A DNA stretch of 60,000 nucleotides from Adiantum capillus-veneris (taxonomy: Eukaryota > Streptophyta > Polypodiopsida > Polypodiales > Pteridaceae): NCBI GenBank assembly GCA_014529385.2, contig CM043970.1, forward strand, positions 60,069,523 to 60,129,522, written 5' to 3'. Shown piece by piece: positions 33,942 to 46,500 of this stretch. The translations under genes and the position numbers were made by a program. How positions within the stretch are numbered: the stretch's first letter is position 1; the number at the start of each line of letters is the position of its first letter. The notes under the pieces were generated by a model, which did not search any database, was not told the origin of the DNA, and worked only from the letters and a program-made list of their open reading frames with translations.

Positions 33942-33946
33942 CTTAT
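33942..33946. repeat. E3 target site duplication, left copy
   Basis: CTTAT just before TGTTAACCC; repeated at 52441-52445. The duplicated bases belong to the E4 RT frame. Confidence 0.9.
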
Positions 33947-34629
33947 TGTTAACCCACAAGTCAGGCAGTTGAGTCAATACTAGGCGAATAGGAGGCTTGG
34001 GGACTGCCCAACGCTCCCTATCGCTTGGTGTTGCCCTTGGTGTAACCGACGATGGAGACCCTTTTGGTGATGTGATTACAATTCATGCAGTGGAGTCAAT
34101 ACTAAGCGAATAGGAGGCTTGGAGACTGCCCAACGCCACCTATCGCTTGGTGTTGACCTTGGTATTAAAGTCATTACAAGAGGCAGTTGAGTCAATACTG
34201 GGTGAATAGGAGGCTTGGGGACTATCCAACGCCACCTAGTGCTTGGTGTTGACCTTGGTGTCAAAGACATGACATGCGGTAGTAAAGTCTAACACCGAGC
34301 GAATATGAAACTTGGTGATTGCCCAACACCACCTATCGCTTGGTACTGACCTTGGCAAATAGGCGTCGGCCCACTAAACATCCATGTGCATTACATTGTT
34401 TTGAGTTAGGGACCGTGTTTGTCGATCCAATAGGAAAAGGGTAAGAGTGATCGCCGATGAGAGGCGCACTCTAACTGAAACATTCAAGGGTTATTTGGCT
34501 AAGCATGGGCGCCCAAGTGTGAATGGGCTAGCTCATAATAAAAGTCACCTAAACCTAAAAACCATTCATTCTCTCATTTGTGCAATTGAAGAGTGCTCTT
34601 GCTCCATCTCCATCTTCTTCTTCATCTCC

Positions 34630-34668
<39 letters not shown>

Positions 34669-34940
34669 CGTGAGAGAGAGAGAGAGGGAGAGAGAGAGAG
34701 ATTGTGTGTGATCGAGCATTACGAGGCACGACAGTGGCGAGGTGGTTGAGCACGGCACAGTGGTAGCTCCCTCTTCTTCGCGGTGAGGAATCTTCCATGA
34801 AGGCGAGCGTAGGGCGGTGAGTGACACACCCTTGCTCTCTTGGGCTTGCTAGGTTAGTCTAGTTGTGTGCTAGCAGCCATTTGTGGCTCGCACACAGTGT
34901 ACGGCAAGTCCCTTGCATTGACACGTGCGACAGACGTGCA
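33947..34940 (+). repeat. E3 5' LTR
   Basis: Starts TGTTAACCCACAAGTC and ends GACGTGCA; 994 bases. From about 34390 on it is related to the E2 LTR (GTCGATCCAATAGG, ATCGCCGATGAGAGGCGCACTC). The U3 part is an array of four repeats (33964-34370). GT and GA runs are at 34629-34700. Confidence 0.9.
33964..34370 (+). repeat. Four tandem U3 repeats in E3 LTR
   Basis: Units start near 33966, 34088, 34184 and 34275, each about 93-122 bases, with a common core (GAATAGGAGGCTTGG ... CGCTTGGTGTTGACCTTGG). The 3' LTR has the same array at 51457-51860. Tandem U3 repeats often act as enhancers; absent from E2. Confidence 0.85.
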
Positions 34941-34946
34941 CATTTT

Positions 34947-34964
34947 TGGTGCCGCTGTCGGGGA
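34947..34964 (+). other. E3 primer binding site
   Basis: TGGTGCCGCTGTCGGGGA, the E2 site with two transitions (C to T), after the spacer CATTTT. Confidence 0.8.
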
Positions 34965-35827
34965 ATCGCCATGCACTAAGCTCAAGAGGCACTCTGTGCT
35001 TCTTCTGTGAGTGTGTGTTGTTAGGAAGGAAGAGGAAGAAGAAGTTATTTTCTGCAAGTTTTTATTTCCTGCATAATCTCTGTTTTCTGTCAATGTCTGC
35101 TTGCACATAATCTTTTGCACAGTTAGTAGTTAGTGTGTTAGCTAGTAAATGAGTAAGCAGTAAGCAGAGTAGGTAGCTTCACTGTCAGTTAGTAGTTAGC
35201 AGAGTAGTTAAGCTTAGTTAGCAGAGTAGTTAGCTGTAGAGGAGATAAGGTTAGGTTAGTTAGGAGAGTATAGGTAAAGGTGTAGTGTGTATGTGACCCA
35301 AAAAGGCCACTGAAACCGCGGCAACCGCCCAAAAAAATAAAATGAAAAAAATTAAGCGTGAGACGTGAGTGTGTTCTATGAAAATTTAGGATCAGGATCG
35401 TGATCATTCCCCCATGCCCAAGCCCAAGCCCAGGCCCAGGCCTCAGTCTTATGATATATACTAGACTCACTCTTATATATATACCCTACCCCCACAAGAA
35501 GGAATGAGGGCATGCGTGACAAGTTCCTCAAGTCCTCCACTATTCCCTTCACACTCACCTTTTGGACTTATTAATTCTAGTCCTCTCCCCACTTAGGAAA
35601 AGACTAGTTTTAGGATTTCAAAGGATGTACGTAACCGAATCGGGGGCTGTAAAACACGATACGTCCCTCTAGCTAAGATGCTCATTTTGAGCTATCGTAC
35701 GCCATATTCTGTGGCTCGGTTTAAAAAAAGGGACCAAAAGTACCAAAAATTGGATTGTAAACACCTAAAAAACTGGGTGAGCGGCCTTCACGGGTACTCA
35801 GAAACACCTTTAGAGTGTCGAGGTCAC
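34965..35827 (+). other. E3 leader
   Basis: Non-coding. 35121-35240 has short tandem units around GTTAGCAGAGTAG. 35413-35443 has the GCCCAAGCCCAGGCCC block followed by a TATATATATACC stretch, both shared with E2. Confidence 0.65.
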
Positions 35828-37829
35828 ATGCACCTACACTCTAGTCGTGTGCTAGAGGACGAGCAAATCGAGAGTGTCTCCGTTTACGCGGGTACTCATT
35901 ATTCCTCTACCTTAGGCTCTAGGCCCTCAGTGGGAACCCAAGGTAGTACCACTCAGGGCCCGCATATTGCGTCCAGTCACTCTTCCTCTGACTACAACAT
36001 CATGGAGGGTTACCCAATGCCTAATCTTGATAGCTCAAGCCAAGACATGCATGCCATGGACCCACGATCCGGGCCGAGCGTATTTAACCGCTTGAAGGAA
36101 AACTTTAGTAGAGCCACTCGTTCCGAACATGGAGCTAACGATGTAAATGAGGGGGTGGGGAAGTAAATTCGCCATTCATGACCAACGTAGACCCCATGCT
36201 CTTAGAGAATGTGTACGTGAATACTCCATTCACTGCACCCCCTAACTCTTCAGAGCTATCTCCCTCCGAGGTTATATTACCTGATGGTAGAAGCCTTGCC
36301 GAAGTGCAAGAGGTTGAGCGATATATCATTGTGGCTATGGAAAAGGAAATCGAGCGCTTACGCAAGGTAGAGCAACAAAGAGAGTTAAAATCGAAAGCCC
36401 TTATGTCAATATCCTTGCTAGGAGAGCAATCTAGTGCTCTTGAATTAGCGACCTTTAAGGGTCAACCCATAGAGAGCCACATTGCATCTAGTTCAAAGGA
36501 CACCCCTAGCACCTCAATCTTAGATGGAGCGTTCCTAAATAAGAACTGGGAGTACGAACTACAAACATAAATTTTAACCAACCTATACATAGGTCACACC
36601 TATCACGTGGGTTGGTTAGATGTCCTACAATCCACAACGGGTGCTACTAGTGTGGAGGATCAACAACAAAGAGTTTGTGAGGTCATCCATAGGGTTATTG
36701 AGCTAGAAAGGCAGAACAAAGAGATCCACATGTCTTCAACGGGTCTCATGAGATTCTTGGATACAGGGAAGGCTAAACAACCAACCTTATCACAAATGGA
36801 GACTCCCTCGGTAAGTTTGATGGATTTTCCATATGTTGTTTCGCCAGGGGTCTCAGTGCAATCTGAGTCCACAAGTAATATGTTTACTTTTCCAAGTCTA
36901 GCTCATCTTTCCCTTGATGACACCACGGCTACCATGCCTACCCCAATGATGGGCATGCCAAGAAACACGCCATGGACCTCATTTGTTAGTAAAGCACCGC
37001 TACATGGTAGCTCAATGCCGACAACACCCCCTACAATTGTGTATCAATCGTATGCACCTATGGGTCCTCGTACTCATGTAGTTCCTACCCCTCCCATTGT
37101 TTCAACAACCTATAACCCACAACCACAACACCCAAGCTCTTATTTCCATGGGACCATACCGGCTAGCATTAGCATGTCACATCCGACGTCTGCTATGCCT
37201 AGGGCCACACATATGAACTTTGGGCCACCACATGGCACAACACCGTACCAAACATGGAACCCAAGGGCTTCCTATGCGCCAAGCCCAATGCCAATACCTA
37301 CTCCACATGTAGTCTCTGGAGCGCCTTCACCCACAGTGCCTGCTCACTTAGGTGACCTAGCAACATTTTCTCAAGCTATCGGTCGATCTATTGCTGAGAA
37401 TATGCGTAACACGTCTGATAGAGAACTTAGAAGTAAGGTAGTACAAATAGCCAAGCTCACACAAAAATTTAATGGAGATGGCCATGTGAGAAAGCATATC
37501 AAAGTGTTTGAACAAATATGCGATTCTCTAGGAGAACACAATGACCTACATAAGAGTAATGCTTTAATCCTGGGGATTGGTATAGAACCCTAAGGGTGGA
37601 AGAAAAAATGATTTACCCTACTCTTAGGAGACTATTCTTGAAAGAATATATACAAGAAGGGGTGCTTTGGGATGTAGCCTCTCAGCTCCAGAAAGCCCAA
37701 CAAGAGGAAGGAGAGTCGGTGAGAGACTTTATTAGTCGCTTGAAGCATTTGAATTCTTGTTGTAATCCAACTGAGCGCTTCAATAATAATCAATTGCTTG
37801 ATAAATTCATTAGGGGATTACGACTTGGG
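35828..37829 (+). pseudogene. E3 gag, first part
   Basis: Begins MHLHSSRVLEDEQIE at 35828, matching the E2 start. Stops occur at about 36163 and 36568, and a frame change near 37590. Conserved blocks are TGLMRFLDTGKAKQPTLSQMETP (36740-36810) and the gag core KLTQKFNGDGHVRKHIKVFEQ, continuing to LLDKFIRGLR at about 37829, where the hAT element interrupts it. No stop exists where E2 has its first TGA, which helps show that the E2 stop is a lesion. Confidence 0.85.
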
Positions 37830-37966
37830 GTGCATGATTCGTTATTTGACATTCGTTTTACTCGTGAATAATGGTCGATTAATACGTTCTAAAGATTTAT
37901 TCATGCGTATTATTCGCTACCACGTCAGCTTTTTGCAAAAAAACATTTTATTGCTTACATATCGAT

Positions 37967-38052
37967 CGATAAACTATCGATCAATATTTAATCTATCGAT
38001 AGGCTGTCAATCGATAACATTAATCGATCTTTATATTTTCGATCGATACAAT
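37967..38052. repeat. Left subterminal ATCGAT cluster
   Basis: About six ATCGAT cores, often extended to ATCGATCGAT, in 85 AT-rich bases. The counterpart is at 41567-41700. Subterminal motif clusters are typical hAT transposase binding sites. Confidence 0.7.
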
Positions 38053-38535
38053 AGTAGTATATAAAGCTCAAGTTTGCGTGTTTTAGCTACAATTCCCTTC
38101 ACTAAAGTGTCAGGTTACCTCCGGCATAAAAAGGTTGATTTGTCAACTTATTTTTTTTTAAAGAAAATATTATTTCTAATGTTTATACATTAAAAATAAA
38201 ATAATGATATAGATTTGAATTACTTATAATTCTTAACAATAGAAGTTATTCTTTAACTCTATTGATAAGATTAAATAAATTACTCTAAGCAATAGAGACT
38301 ATACTTTAGCTCGACTTGTTTAAGAATAGATAAATAAATAATTGTATGCATTAGAGGCTATTTTTCTAGCTATAGTGCGAATGTATAATTCTAAACATTA
38401 GAAGCTATACTCTTAGCTCTATTTGTTTTAGAATAGATACTAAAAGTGATATTTGATGGTTAAAATCTATCATAGCTATAATATGTGCACAAATAATAGT
38501 GTTAGTTCATACATTTTGGAACATATACACATACA

Positions 38536-39018
38536 TGTAGGGTCTTTTGGTTGTCGTGAACAAATGTTCTTACCTCCATATAGACATAGAATAGGTCCAC
38601 TTAGTGCCTCTTGGTTGTTATAAGATGATTCTCTTACTTCCAAGTGAGGTTTAAGGTATGAAGTAGGATTCACTTGGTTGCATAGAATAGGTCCACTTAG
38701 TGCCTCTTGGTTGTTATGAGATGATTCTCTTACTTCCAAGTGAGGTTTAAGGTATGAAGTAGGATTCACTTGGTTGTTATCGAGCTTATGCTCTTACCTC
38801 TAAGTGAATATGGTGGATTACCTATAGAATTCACTAGGTTGTGATCGAGCGAAAGCTCTCACCTCCTAGTGAATATTAGTCATGCATAGTACTTGGGACT
38901 CACATGGATGTTATCGAGCTCATGCTCTTACCTCTATGTTGATAAACAAATTAGAGACCTCAGTTATTCTAGGGTCGATTGGTTGTGTTTGAGCAGTAGC
39001 TCCTACCTCCAAGAGACA
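38536..39018 (+). repeat. Array of seven hairpin units
   Basis: Seven units, each with an inner short palindrome starting at 38558, 38622, 38718, 38782, 38847, 38916 and 38991. Examples are GAACA-AA-TGTTC, GAGA-TGAT-TCTC, GAGC-TTAT-GCTC, GAGC-GAAA-GCTC and GAGC-AGTA-GCTC. The flanks GGTTGTTAT and TTACCTC are shared. Several have an outer stem too: ATTCACTT/AAGTGAAT (38764/38802) and ATTCACTAGG/CCTAGTGAAT (38829/38865). Units two and three lie in a 96-base exact-length duplication (38585-38680, 38681-38776). The basic spacing is 64-75 bases. The array sits 200 bases before the transposase ATG. Confidence 0.8.
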
Positions 39019-39215
39019 TAGATAGTGGAATTTGAGAATGATATATCCATTGGTGATCTTCCCTAAAATATTATCTTAACACTATTCATTCATCATTTTT
39101 ATTTAGCAAATCATATCTATAACCTTTTATCTTTCTCATTGCGCTATTATGGTGAAAAATTATAATCATAGTGTATCTATTGATTGTAGGATATATTTTG
39201 TTGAAGTCAGAAAGC

Positions 39216-41199
39216 ATGGTGCGAGGAAAAGAGTGGTCGTATGTGGAGGAAAAAGAGAGAGGCAAAACAATTTCATTTTTGGAATGCAAACATTGTGGGC
39301 GTAAGTGGCACGGCAATGCAACTCGAATCAAAGAACATCTATTTGGGACTAGTCCCAATGTGAAAGAATGTGGAGAACCACCTAACGACATATGGGTCCA
39401 TTTTGCAGGGTATGTAAAGAAATGCAAACAGGCAGGACTTCTTCCTAAGAGACAGAAGGGCATGACAGGTACGTCATCTGTCAATATAGAAGAAGTGTGT
39501 GGATCAAGAAGACATGTAAGCTAACCAAGGATCTTCAATGGGAACAACCCGAACACCTTTCACTTTTCCAAATGGTGCCATGGGAGGGATAGATGCTAGT
39601 CCCGGGACATCCAGCAAAGCCGGTACGCTTGGGACTCTATAGGCAGCATTCAATCAATAGGACATGCTCGAATCGCATCTAAAGTGGACACAAGCCTTCA
39701 TGGCTTGTGGAATCTCATTTAATGTCATAAGAAATCCTATTTTCGAAGATGCCCTAATGTCAACTGCAAAAAAAGGATTCATCTATCCTGATTATAATAA
39801 AATGCGAACGGAGTATGTTGACGAAGTGAAGAGCAGTACAAAAGCGATTCTCAAGTGAATAGTGCTTGACTTTTTTCCAACGTTTGGCTATACCATAGCC
39901 CTCGACGGATGGACCAGCTATCAGAAAAAACCATTGATTAATGTCATGGTAATTTGTCCCAAAGGTGCAATGTTTTTGGAGGCCATTGATACCTCATTGA
40001 AAGAGAAGACATCTCTGTACTTGACAAAGGTATATGAGCGAGCTATTGTTACAGATAATGCTTCAAACTACAAAGGAGCGGGTTTAGCCATTATGAAAGA
40101 GTACTCAGAAATTACATGGATTGGATGTGCAGCTCAATTTACTTCTAAAGGATATGGGCAGATTATCATTCATAAATCAGGTTCTTACTGACGCCAATCA
40201 CATAGTCAAGTTTATACAAAAACATCAATTTACATATGCTTTATTTTGCTCAAGTCTCCGAAAAAAGCACTTCAAATCTTTTGTGCCACACGGTTCGCTA
40301 CATCATACTATGTTTTGAATAATCTCATTGAAGTGCGAGTGGCTCTTACAGAAACTGTTGCAGATCGTCGTTGGGAGGCTTGGCTCAGCAAGTATCCAAG
40401 CCATCGTGAAGCAGCTCAAAAATGTGTGTCCTTGGTGCAATCTCCTCTCTTTTGGCGGAACATTGACAAACTTGTTGGGGTTAGTAAGCCCTATGTGGAA
40501 CTACTAAGGGTTGTCGACACAGATAAGTTTGTCATTGGTAAGGTTTATTGGATCATGTATGAGGTGTTGCGTCAAACCAAAGAATACAACCACTGCAGTG
40601 CAAGAGAGAGATCACAAATTGTGCATCTTGTGGAAAAATGATGGGCTCAAATGCACACACCATTGCATGGTGCTGCATTTGTCTTGGATCCAAAGTTCTA
40701 AATGAACGGACAAGCCTCCAGCAAAGAGCTGATGAGAGACTTTAAAAATGTCTGCTCGCAGTTGTTGCCACGCAACGATGGCATGTATGCATTCCAGCAG
40801 AGTGTGGATTATGCCAATAGGGAAGGAACTTTTGGAGATCCTTGGGTTCTTAATAGCGTAAAAAAGATTTCAGGCCCAGTATGGTGGAAAGAATATGGAG
40901 GAGACGTAGTTGAGTTACAACACGTGGCGACCAGGGGGCTTTTGATCGCGGCATCCTGTGGTAGTTGTGAGCGCAATTGGTCTTCTTATGACTTTGTGCA
41001 CTCAAAGCACAGAAATCACTTAAGTCCTGCTCGTGCCGCAGACCTTGTGTACGTCTTTTGTAACATGCGTCTCCTTCATGCACCCACAAAGATAGCCACA
41101 CGTGTGACCGAAGTACACTTTGGAGTGCTTCAAACTCATGAAACTGTGGCGGAACAGAGATGTAGTGATGATGAGATGGAGTGGGAAGTGGCTACATAA
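39216..41199 (+). pseudogene. hAT transposase
   Basis: Starts MVRGKEWSYVEEKERG at 39216. BED finger: CKHCGRKWHGNATRIKEHLFG (two Cys, two His). The frame breaks near 39520 and 39857. The middle segment (39862-40190) reads YTIALDGWTSYQKKPLINVM and AIVTDNASNYKGAG, a DUF659 / RNase H-like core with its first two Asp residues. The C-terminal part (40702-41199) has LLIAASCGSCERNWSSYDFVHSKHRNHLSP and AADLVYVFCNMRLL, the hAT dimerisation signature with the conserved Cys-Glu-Arg-x-Trp-Ser. Transposase cuts and pastes the element in the nucleus. At least four stops or frameshifts inactivate it unless some breaks are introns. Confidence 0.85.
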
Positions 41200-41566
41200 T
41201 GTTCAAATAATGAAGAGGTTGATGACCTGGTGCCTGTGATAGATGGTGAAATGTAAACATCTTTTCATGATAATGTATCTCACTTTCTCTCATTGTACCT
41301 CCTTATTGAGTTATATATCTCACTTTTGTGATTTAGTAGCAACAAAATAAAGTATTGAAGAGAATTCACATAAACATAAGTATTGAGGACATTGCTTGGC
41401 AATCAAATAAAAAGACATTGCTTGACTTTTAACAAAGTCATCAATTAGCAACTCTAGAACAAATTCATTGCCATAAACATAGAGAGAATACAATGCGTCT
41501 CGGAAGTATGAGGTAGAGAGTGTGAGCTCTATGACAATTAGAAAGCTCCAAAATAGAAATCGATCG

Positions 41567-41700
41567 AAAACGTAGCAAACAAAATGTTTTTTTATATAAC
41601 CGTATCGATCGATATTAAACCGATCGATAAACTATCGATCCAAAGTATCGATCAATAAAGTATCGATCGATCCTTTATCAATCGATAGTTTATAAATGAT
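41567..41700. repeat. Right subterminal ATCGAT cluster
   Basis: About seven ATCGAT cores mirroring the left cluster, about 85 bases from the right end of the hAT element. Confidence 0.7.
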
Positions 41701-41789
41701 TCAAAAATTTCACGTATTTTATGATAATACGCGAATAATGACGAGTTATTCGATATAAATTGTATTATTTGATCGAATAAATGCAACGC

Positions 41790-44700
41790 TATCTACATGA
41801 GGATATCTACAATGGCCTAGTCATTAGAGGTATCACCACTTGGGAAGCAGTCACCACCAATGTGATCCAATTGGAGGATAGTTTAACGATTCACGAGAAT
41901 GAGTGTCTGTTGAGCCTAAATCTACTAGCTCGCAAGCATCGTGGCATGAGCCAATGACCCTAAAGCCTATTGCTAAGGAGCCAAAGATATCTGAGATGAC
42001 TTTAGTAGATCTCACCAAGGCCATTCAAGAGAGTCTTAGAGACAATCGTGCTCCGCAAAACAATCATATGTATCCAAGAAGGGAGCAACAATGGTGCTCA
42101 ATATGCTATGGTCCGCATAGTACCACTAAATTCCCTACTTTTAGAGTGAAAATCAATGGGAATTGCAATGCTTGTGGGAGGTATGGTCATCAAGCTAAGG
42201 ATTGCATATATTTAAGCGTGCGATGGCCAATAGACCAACCTTAGCGTGGACAGACACAACTCGAGTGCCTCCGTTAATGTCGGCCCCACCTCTTGAACAA
42301 ACATCACAACACATGGTCCCTAGGGCCCAAAATGTTGTTCAAACAACACCCTTACCACCTCGAGTGCTAGGACCACAACCACCACATCCGAGAATCACTT
42401 CTATGAATCAAGTGGGTTGTGAGTCATCTATTGCTTGTTTGGAATGCTGTGAGGAAGATATAGACCCTAATATTGCCTATGGGATTGAGGCGCTTGAAGA
42501 AAGTCCACAATACTACATGGAGGACTATTGGGGACAAGTCAAACCTGTTTATCAAGTAGCTGCTCTTGCTCCAAGAGGCCAAAATATCATTTACACTACC
42601 AAGAGACCACCTCTTCAATGCTATGAGTGTGGAGGTCTACATCGTGTGGCCTAGTGTCCTATAAGGCTACAAAAGAACGCCACACTAATGCAAACCAATC
42701 AAACGAGCATGTCTACAATGCTGATACTCATGTGTAATCGATGTGGCATAGATCATTTGATTGCCCAATGTCCAAATAATCCAAATGCATCGAAGATCAC
42801 GCCATTAAACTTGATTGAGGTTACCAAGGAGCCATCACAAAGTACACTTGTGGTACCAGTAAACGTACTCACACGATCGATGCTCCAAAAAAAAAAAAAA
42901 TCTTGAAGAAAGAGACACGGCATCAATTGCCCAATCTCAGAAGAAGAAGAAAACACGAAGGAAGAGATCGCAAAAAGTAGCGAAGTTAGACCCCATTTTA
43001 AAGACCAACATAGGGACTGGTGAGGACCCCGTATATATGAAGGACGCTAAAGAGGATTTTGATTCAGGTGAAACCATGGAGATCAAAACGACCACTAAGA
43101 AAGAAACCAACAAGGAAGATCGTCATGAGCCACAATGGCCAGGATCCAAGAAGAATATAGGAACTTATCCAAACCCTACAGAGGAGATCGAGCAGGTCAA
43201 GCAATTAAGGAGTTTGGTAGAAGATACCCAAAGGGATCTAGAGCCAGCACCTAAGTAGATCTAGAGTACAGACACAGTGTTCCCTACGCAACAACAACCT
43301 CAGAAAGTCCATAGACCCCTAGCCATACCTAGTGTCATCCAAGAAGAAAGTGACTTAAAGTCATGGAAAAGTGGGCGTACTCACTTCTTGTTGGAAAGAA
43401 TGTTTACAGAGGGACTACCTAACCCTATCAAAGAAATGGAGATCCCATCTTCCCCACATCAAGGGACTGAATCCCAAAAGGTGTCGTTAAATATTGCCAA
43501 ATTGATGGATTTCATGGCTTTAGAGGTTAGAACCACCATCATGTCCAAACTACATGGAGACCCTATGCTATTCTTAGCTCTTCGAGCTTTCCTCAATGGA
43601 GAACTGAAGGTCGGGCTACCACAATTTGCATAGATGGATGGAGTTAGGGAGATGCCAATAGATGAGGAACACTTAGATCCACAACCCAACCTAGATGAGA
43701 ACCCTATTGTAGAAATACCTGTTAACAAGTTGGGACAATACTTTGAGGGAGATGAATTCAATGCAACCATACCAATCACTGCCAAGAGATTAAAAATTGT
43801 TGGGAAACTATGGGAAGACCTCACCTTGGAACCACAACCATAGTAGTAAAGATGGCCAATGGGTCTATTGTTAAACCTATTGGGATGCTAGAAGATCTCA
43901 AGATCAAGGTCTTTGGACAAAAAATAAGAATTACCTTCATTGTTATGCATTCCTCCAAGCACACTATGGCATCTGAGATGATCTTGGGACGTCCTTTCAT
44001 GAGGGAAGAAAAAATTGTGCATGACTGGTCTAAAAACCATGTCTACTTGCAGTTCCAAGATTTTGTCATTCGAGTGGATCTTGTAACTGGTCGAGCATAT
44101 CCTCTAGAAAACAGATTTATAATTGATCATAGATATGACACCACAGTTCACTCGGTCCCATTGCAGTATTGTTACACGTGTAAAGCGGACACTGATGTTG
44201 GGGAAGATTCTCCTTATATGGATGTACTACCTGGGAGACCGAGTCGGACAATGTGGATTGGGTCCACCTAGCAGCAATCACAGACACTTGGAGAAACAGG
44301 GGGACAACCTGGGTAACACCTGAGGGGGATGAAATGCCACCACTCGTACCCTTAAATATGCTAAAATCAATGCATATAGCTTTTGATGACCTACAAGATG
44401 AAGGTCTGACTGGCATTGGAACCATTAGCATCTCACAAGACTATAACACACACGATTTGGGGTCAGAATCATCAATTGAAATTGACTCTGAGGAAGAATA
44501 ATCTGAGTTAAATCTTAGTGCAAATGTGGGGACAAACCATTCAGGGCCCAGTGGTATCCTAGATGAAAATCTATCCAAGGGAGCAGAAGACACAAGTAGT
44601 GAGTCATCTAGTGACTCTTCACTAGAGATCGTCCGTAATAAAAAATTAGACAAGAAGAGTAAGAGATAAGAGGCGACGATATCAAGCAAATGTGTGTGCT

Positions 44701-46500
44701 AGAAAAATGAAAAGAAATCTACCGCAGAATGGCTTAATTATATAGGGGCATGTGATGCTCATTGAAAGTTGGTAGATAACTGGGGTGAATACCTTCAAAG
44801 CGTTATGTGATGTAGTCCACAATTCATTGATATCACACTACTAGAGGCTACAGAGAAGCCAAAGTTGAGCCGTGCCGTAAGGAGATGACAAAATCGAGAG
44901 TTAGCTCAACAACAAACGGAATCGGAAGTGAAATCACAGTCCACAGAACAACACGACCACACAGACTTACACCCTATACCTGAACATTTCAAATCCTACA
45001 CCACAGAGGAACGTAAGGTTGTGTATACAAAGGCTCAAAGAAAACCTATCGATGGAAGCAATGGAGTCTATGATGGTCGAGCGATAGTTAAGGAAATAGA
45101 GTTAGCAGACCCAGGTAAGGAGTCCAAACCTGTTTTCATTTCCTAAGATCTAACAGAGACTGAGGAGTATGTACTTAAAGAAATTCTCAAGGAATTCAGA
45201 GATATATTTGCTTGGACATATCATGATATGAAAGGTGTTCCACCTTCCGTAGTGCAACACACAATCCCCATGAATAGCATGGCTAAGCCAGTTCAGCAAC
45301 GACCCTACCCAATGAATCCTAAATATGCAAAGATCGTTCAAGAAGAGATTGAACAGCTTGTGAAATGCAAATTCATATATCCTATTGAGCACTCAGAATG
45401 GGTGTCTCCAATAGTGATTGTGCCAAAAAAGAATGGGAAACTCAGAGTGTGCGTGGATCTCAAGAAGGTCAATGCCGCCACTAGGAAGGACCATTACCCC
45501 TTGCCATATTCAGAACATGTGCTTGAAAGAGTTTCAGGGAAGAAATCTTATAGCTTTTTAGATGGGTACTCTGGCTACAATCAAATCACAATTGTGCTAG
45601 AGGACCAAGCTAAAACAACCTTTCTAACCAAATTTGGAGTGTTTGCATTTCGTGTTATGGCTTTTGGATTAACCAATGCCCCCGCTACCTTTGAAAGATT
45701 AATAAACACTGCTTTTAGATAATATTTGAGGGAGTTTTGTGAAGCTTTCTTAGATGACCTTTGTGTTTATTCCTATTGGAAAGAACATCTATCATGCTTG
45801 CCATGTTGGTTATTATCGACGGTTTATTAAAAAAGAGATAGCTCGTCCTTTGTACAAGGTTCTTATTGAGTTCCACTAGACCGCGGAGTGTGACCATGCT
45901 TATGAGTCATTGAAAAAGACCTTGACTAGCACTCCTATTCTATGAGTGTCCGATTGGAATGAAATTTTCCATGTGCATATTGATGCATCAAACTTTGCTA
46001 TTGGGTGTATTCTAGCTCAACCAAGAGAACATAAATTGGACTACCCCATTAGCTTTGCAAGTCGTCAATTGAATGATGCCGAGAGAAACTACATCACTAC
46101 AGAGCGAGAAGGTTTAGGTATGATTTATGTAGTGAAGAAGTTTCTCTACTACCTTCTAGCCAACAAGTTTGTTTTCTATGTTGATCATCAAGCCTTGTTG
46201 TATCTAGTAAATAAACCTTATTCCATGGGAAGAATTACATGATGGTTGTTAATTCTCCCTGAGTTTGATTTTACCGTTGTGGTGAGACCTAGTAAAAGAC
46301 ATGTCATGGCGGATCATTTGTCTTGCATACCCAATGGTGAAACCCCTACTAGAGTCGATGATGAATTGCCCGACACTTCTCTATTCCTAGTCGAAATCAT
46401 ACCTGAATGGAGTGAGAAGATTGTGAACTTTCTAGTTAATGGTTTTCCACCCAAAGAGCTTCGTAAAGGACATAGCTCGAAAACTGTTAAAAGAATGTGA
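41790..46500 (+). pseudogene. E3 gag (rest), protease, RT and RNase H
   Basis: Resumes the gag core (EDIYNGLVIRGITTWEAV-like, 41800). Zinc knuckles: CSICYGPHSTTKF (last Cys lost), CNACGRYGHQAKDC, CYECGGLHRVA (then a stop), CNRCGIDHLIAQC. Protease is near 43750-44060: the catalytic DGG strand is lost in a small deletion after KIVGK, but LGRPFMREE is kept. RT N-half 45228-45722 keeps RVCVDLKKVNAATRKDHYPLP and FGLTNAPATFERL. Next, about 190 bases are missing between 45799 and 45800 relative to E2, removing the RT thumb. RNase H is 45946-46500 (HIDASNFAIG, TTEREGLGMIYVVKKF). At least ten stops or frameshifts. Confidence 0.85.

Larger units (their letters stand above)
37830..41785 (+). mobile_element. 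hAT DNA transposon inside E3 gag
   Basis: About 3.95 kb separating the two halves of the E3 gag core. It encodes a BED zinc finger, a DUF659-like region and a C-terminal hAT dimerisation domain. Ends: left TGCATGATTCG at 37831 and, reversed, right TGCATTTATTCG ending near 41785 are candidate terminal inverted repeats. An ACG-containing flank on both sides may be what is left of an 8-bp target duplication, but it is not exact. Clusters of ATCGAT motifs lie inside both ends. Confidence 0.8.

Noticed and set aside
38545-38800. CRISPR-like array of regular repeats
   Set aside because: Plant nuclear DNA, no cas genes; unit spacing varies (64-96 bases) and the units are hairpins with variable loops rather than repeats with unique spacers.
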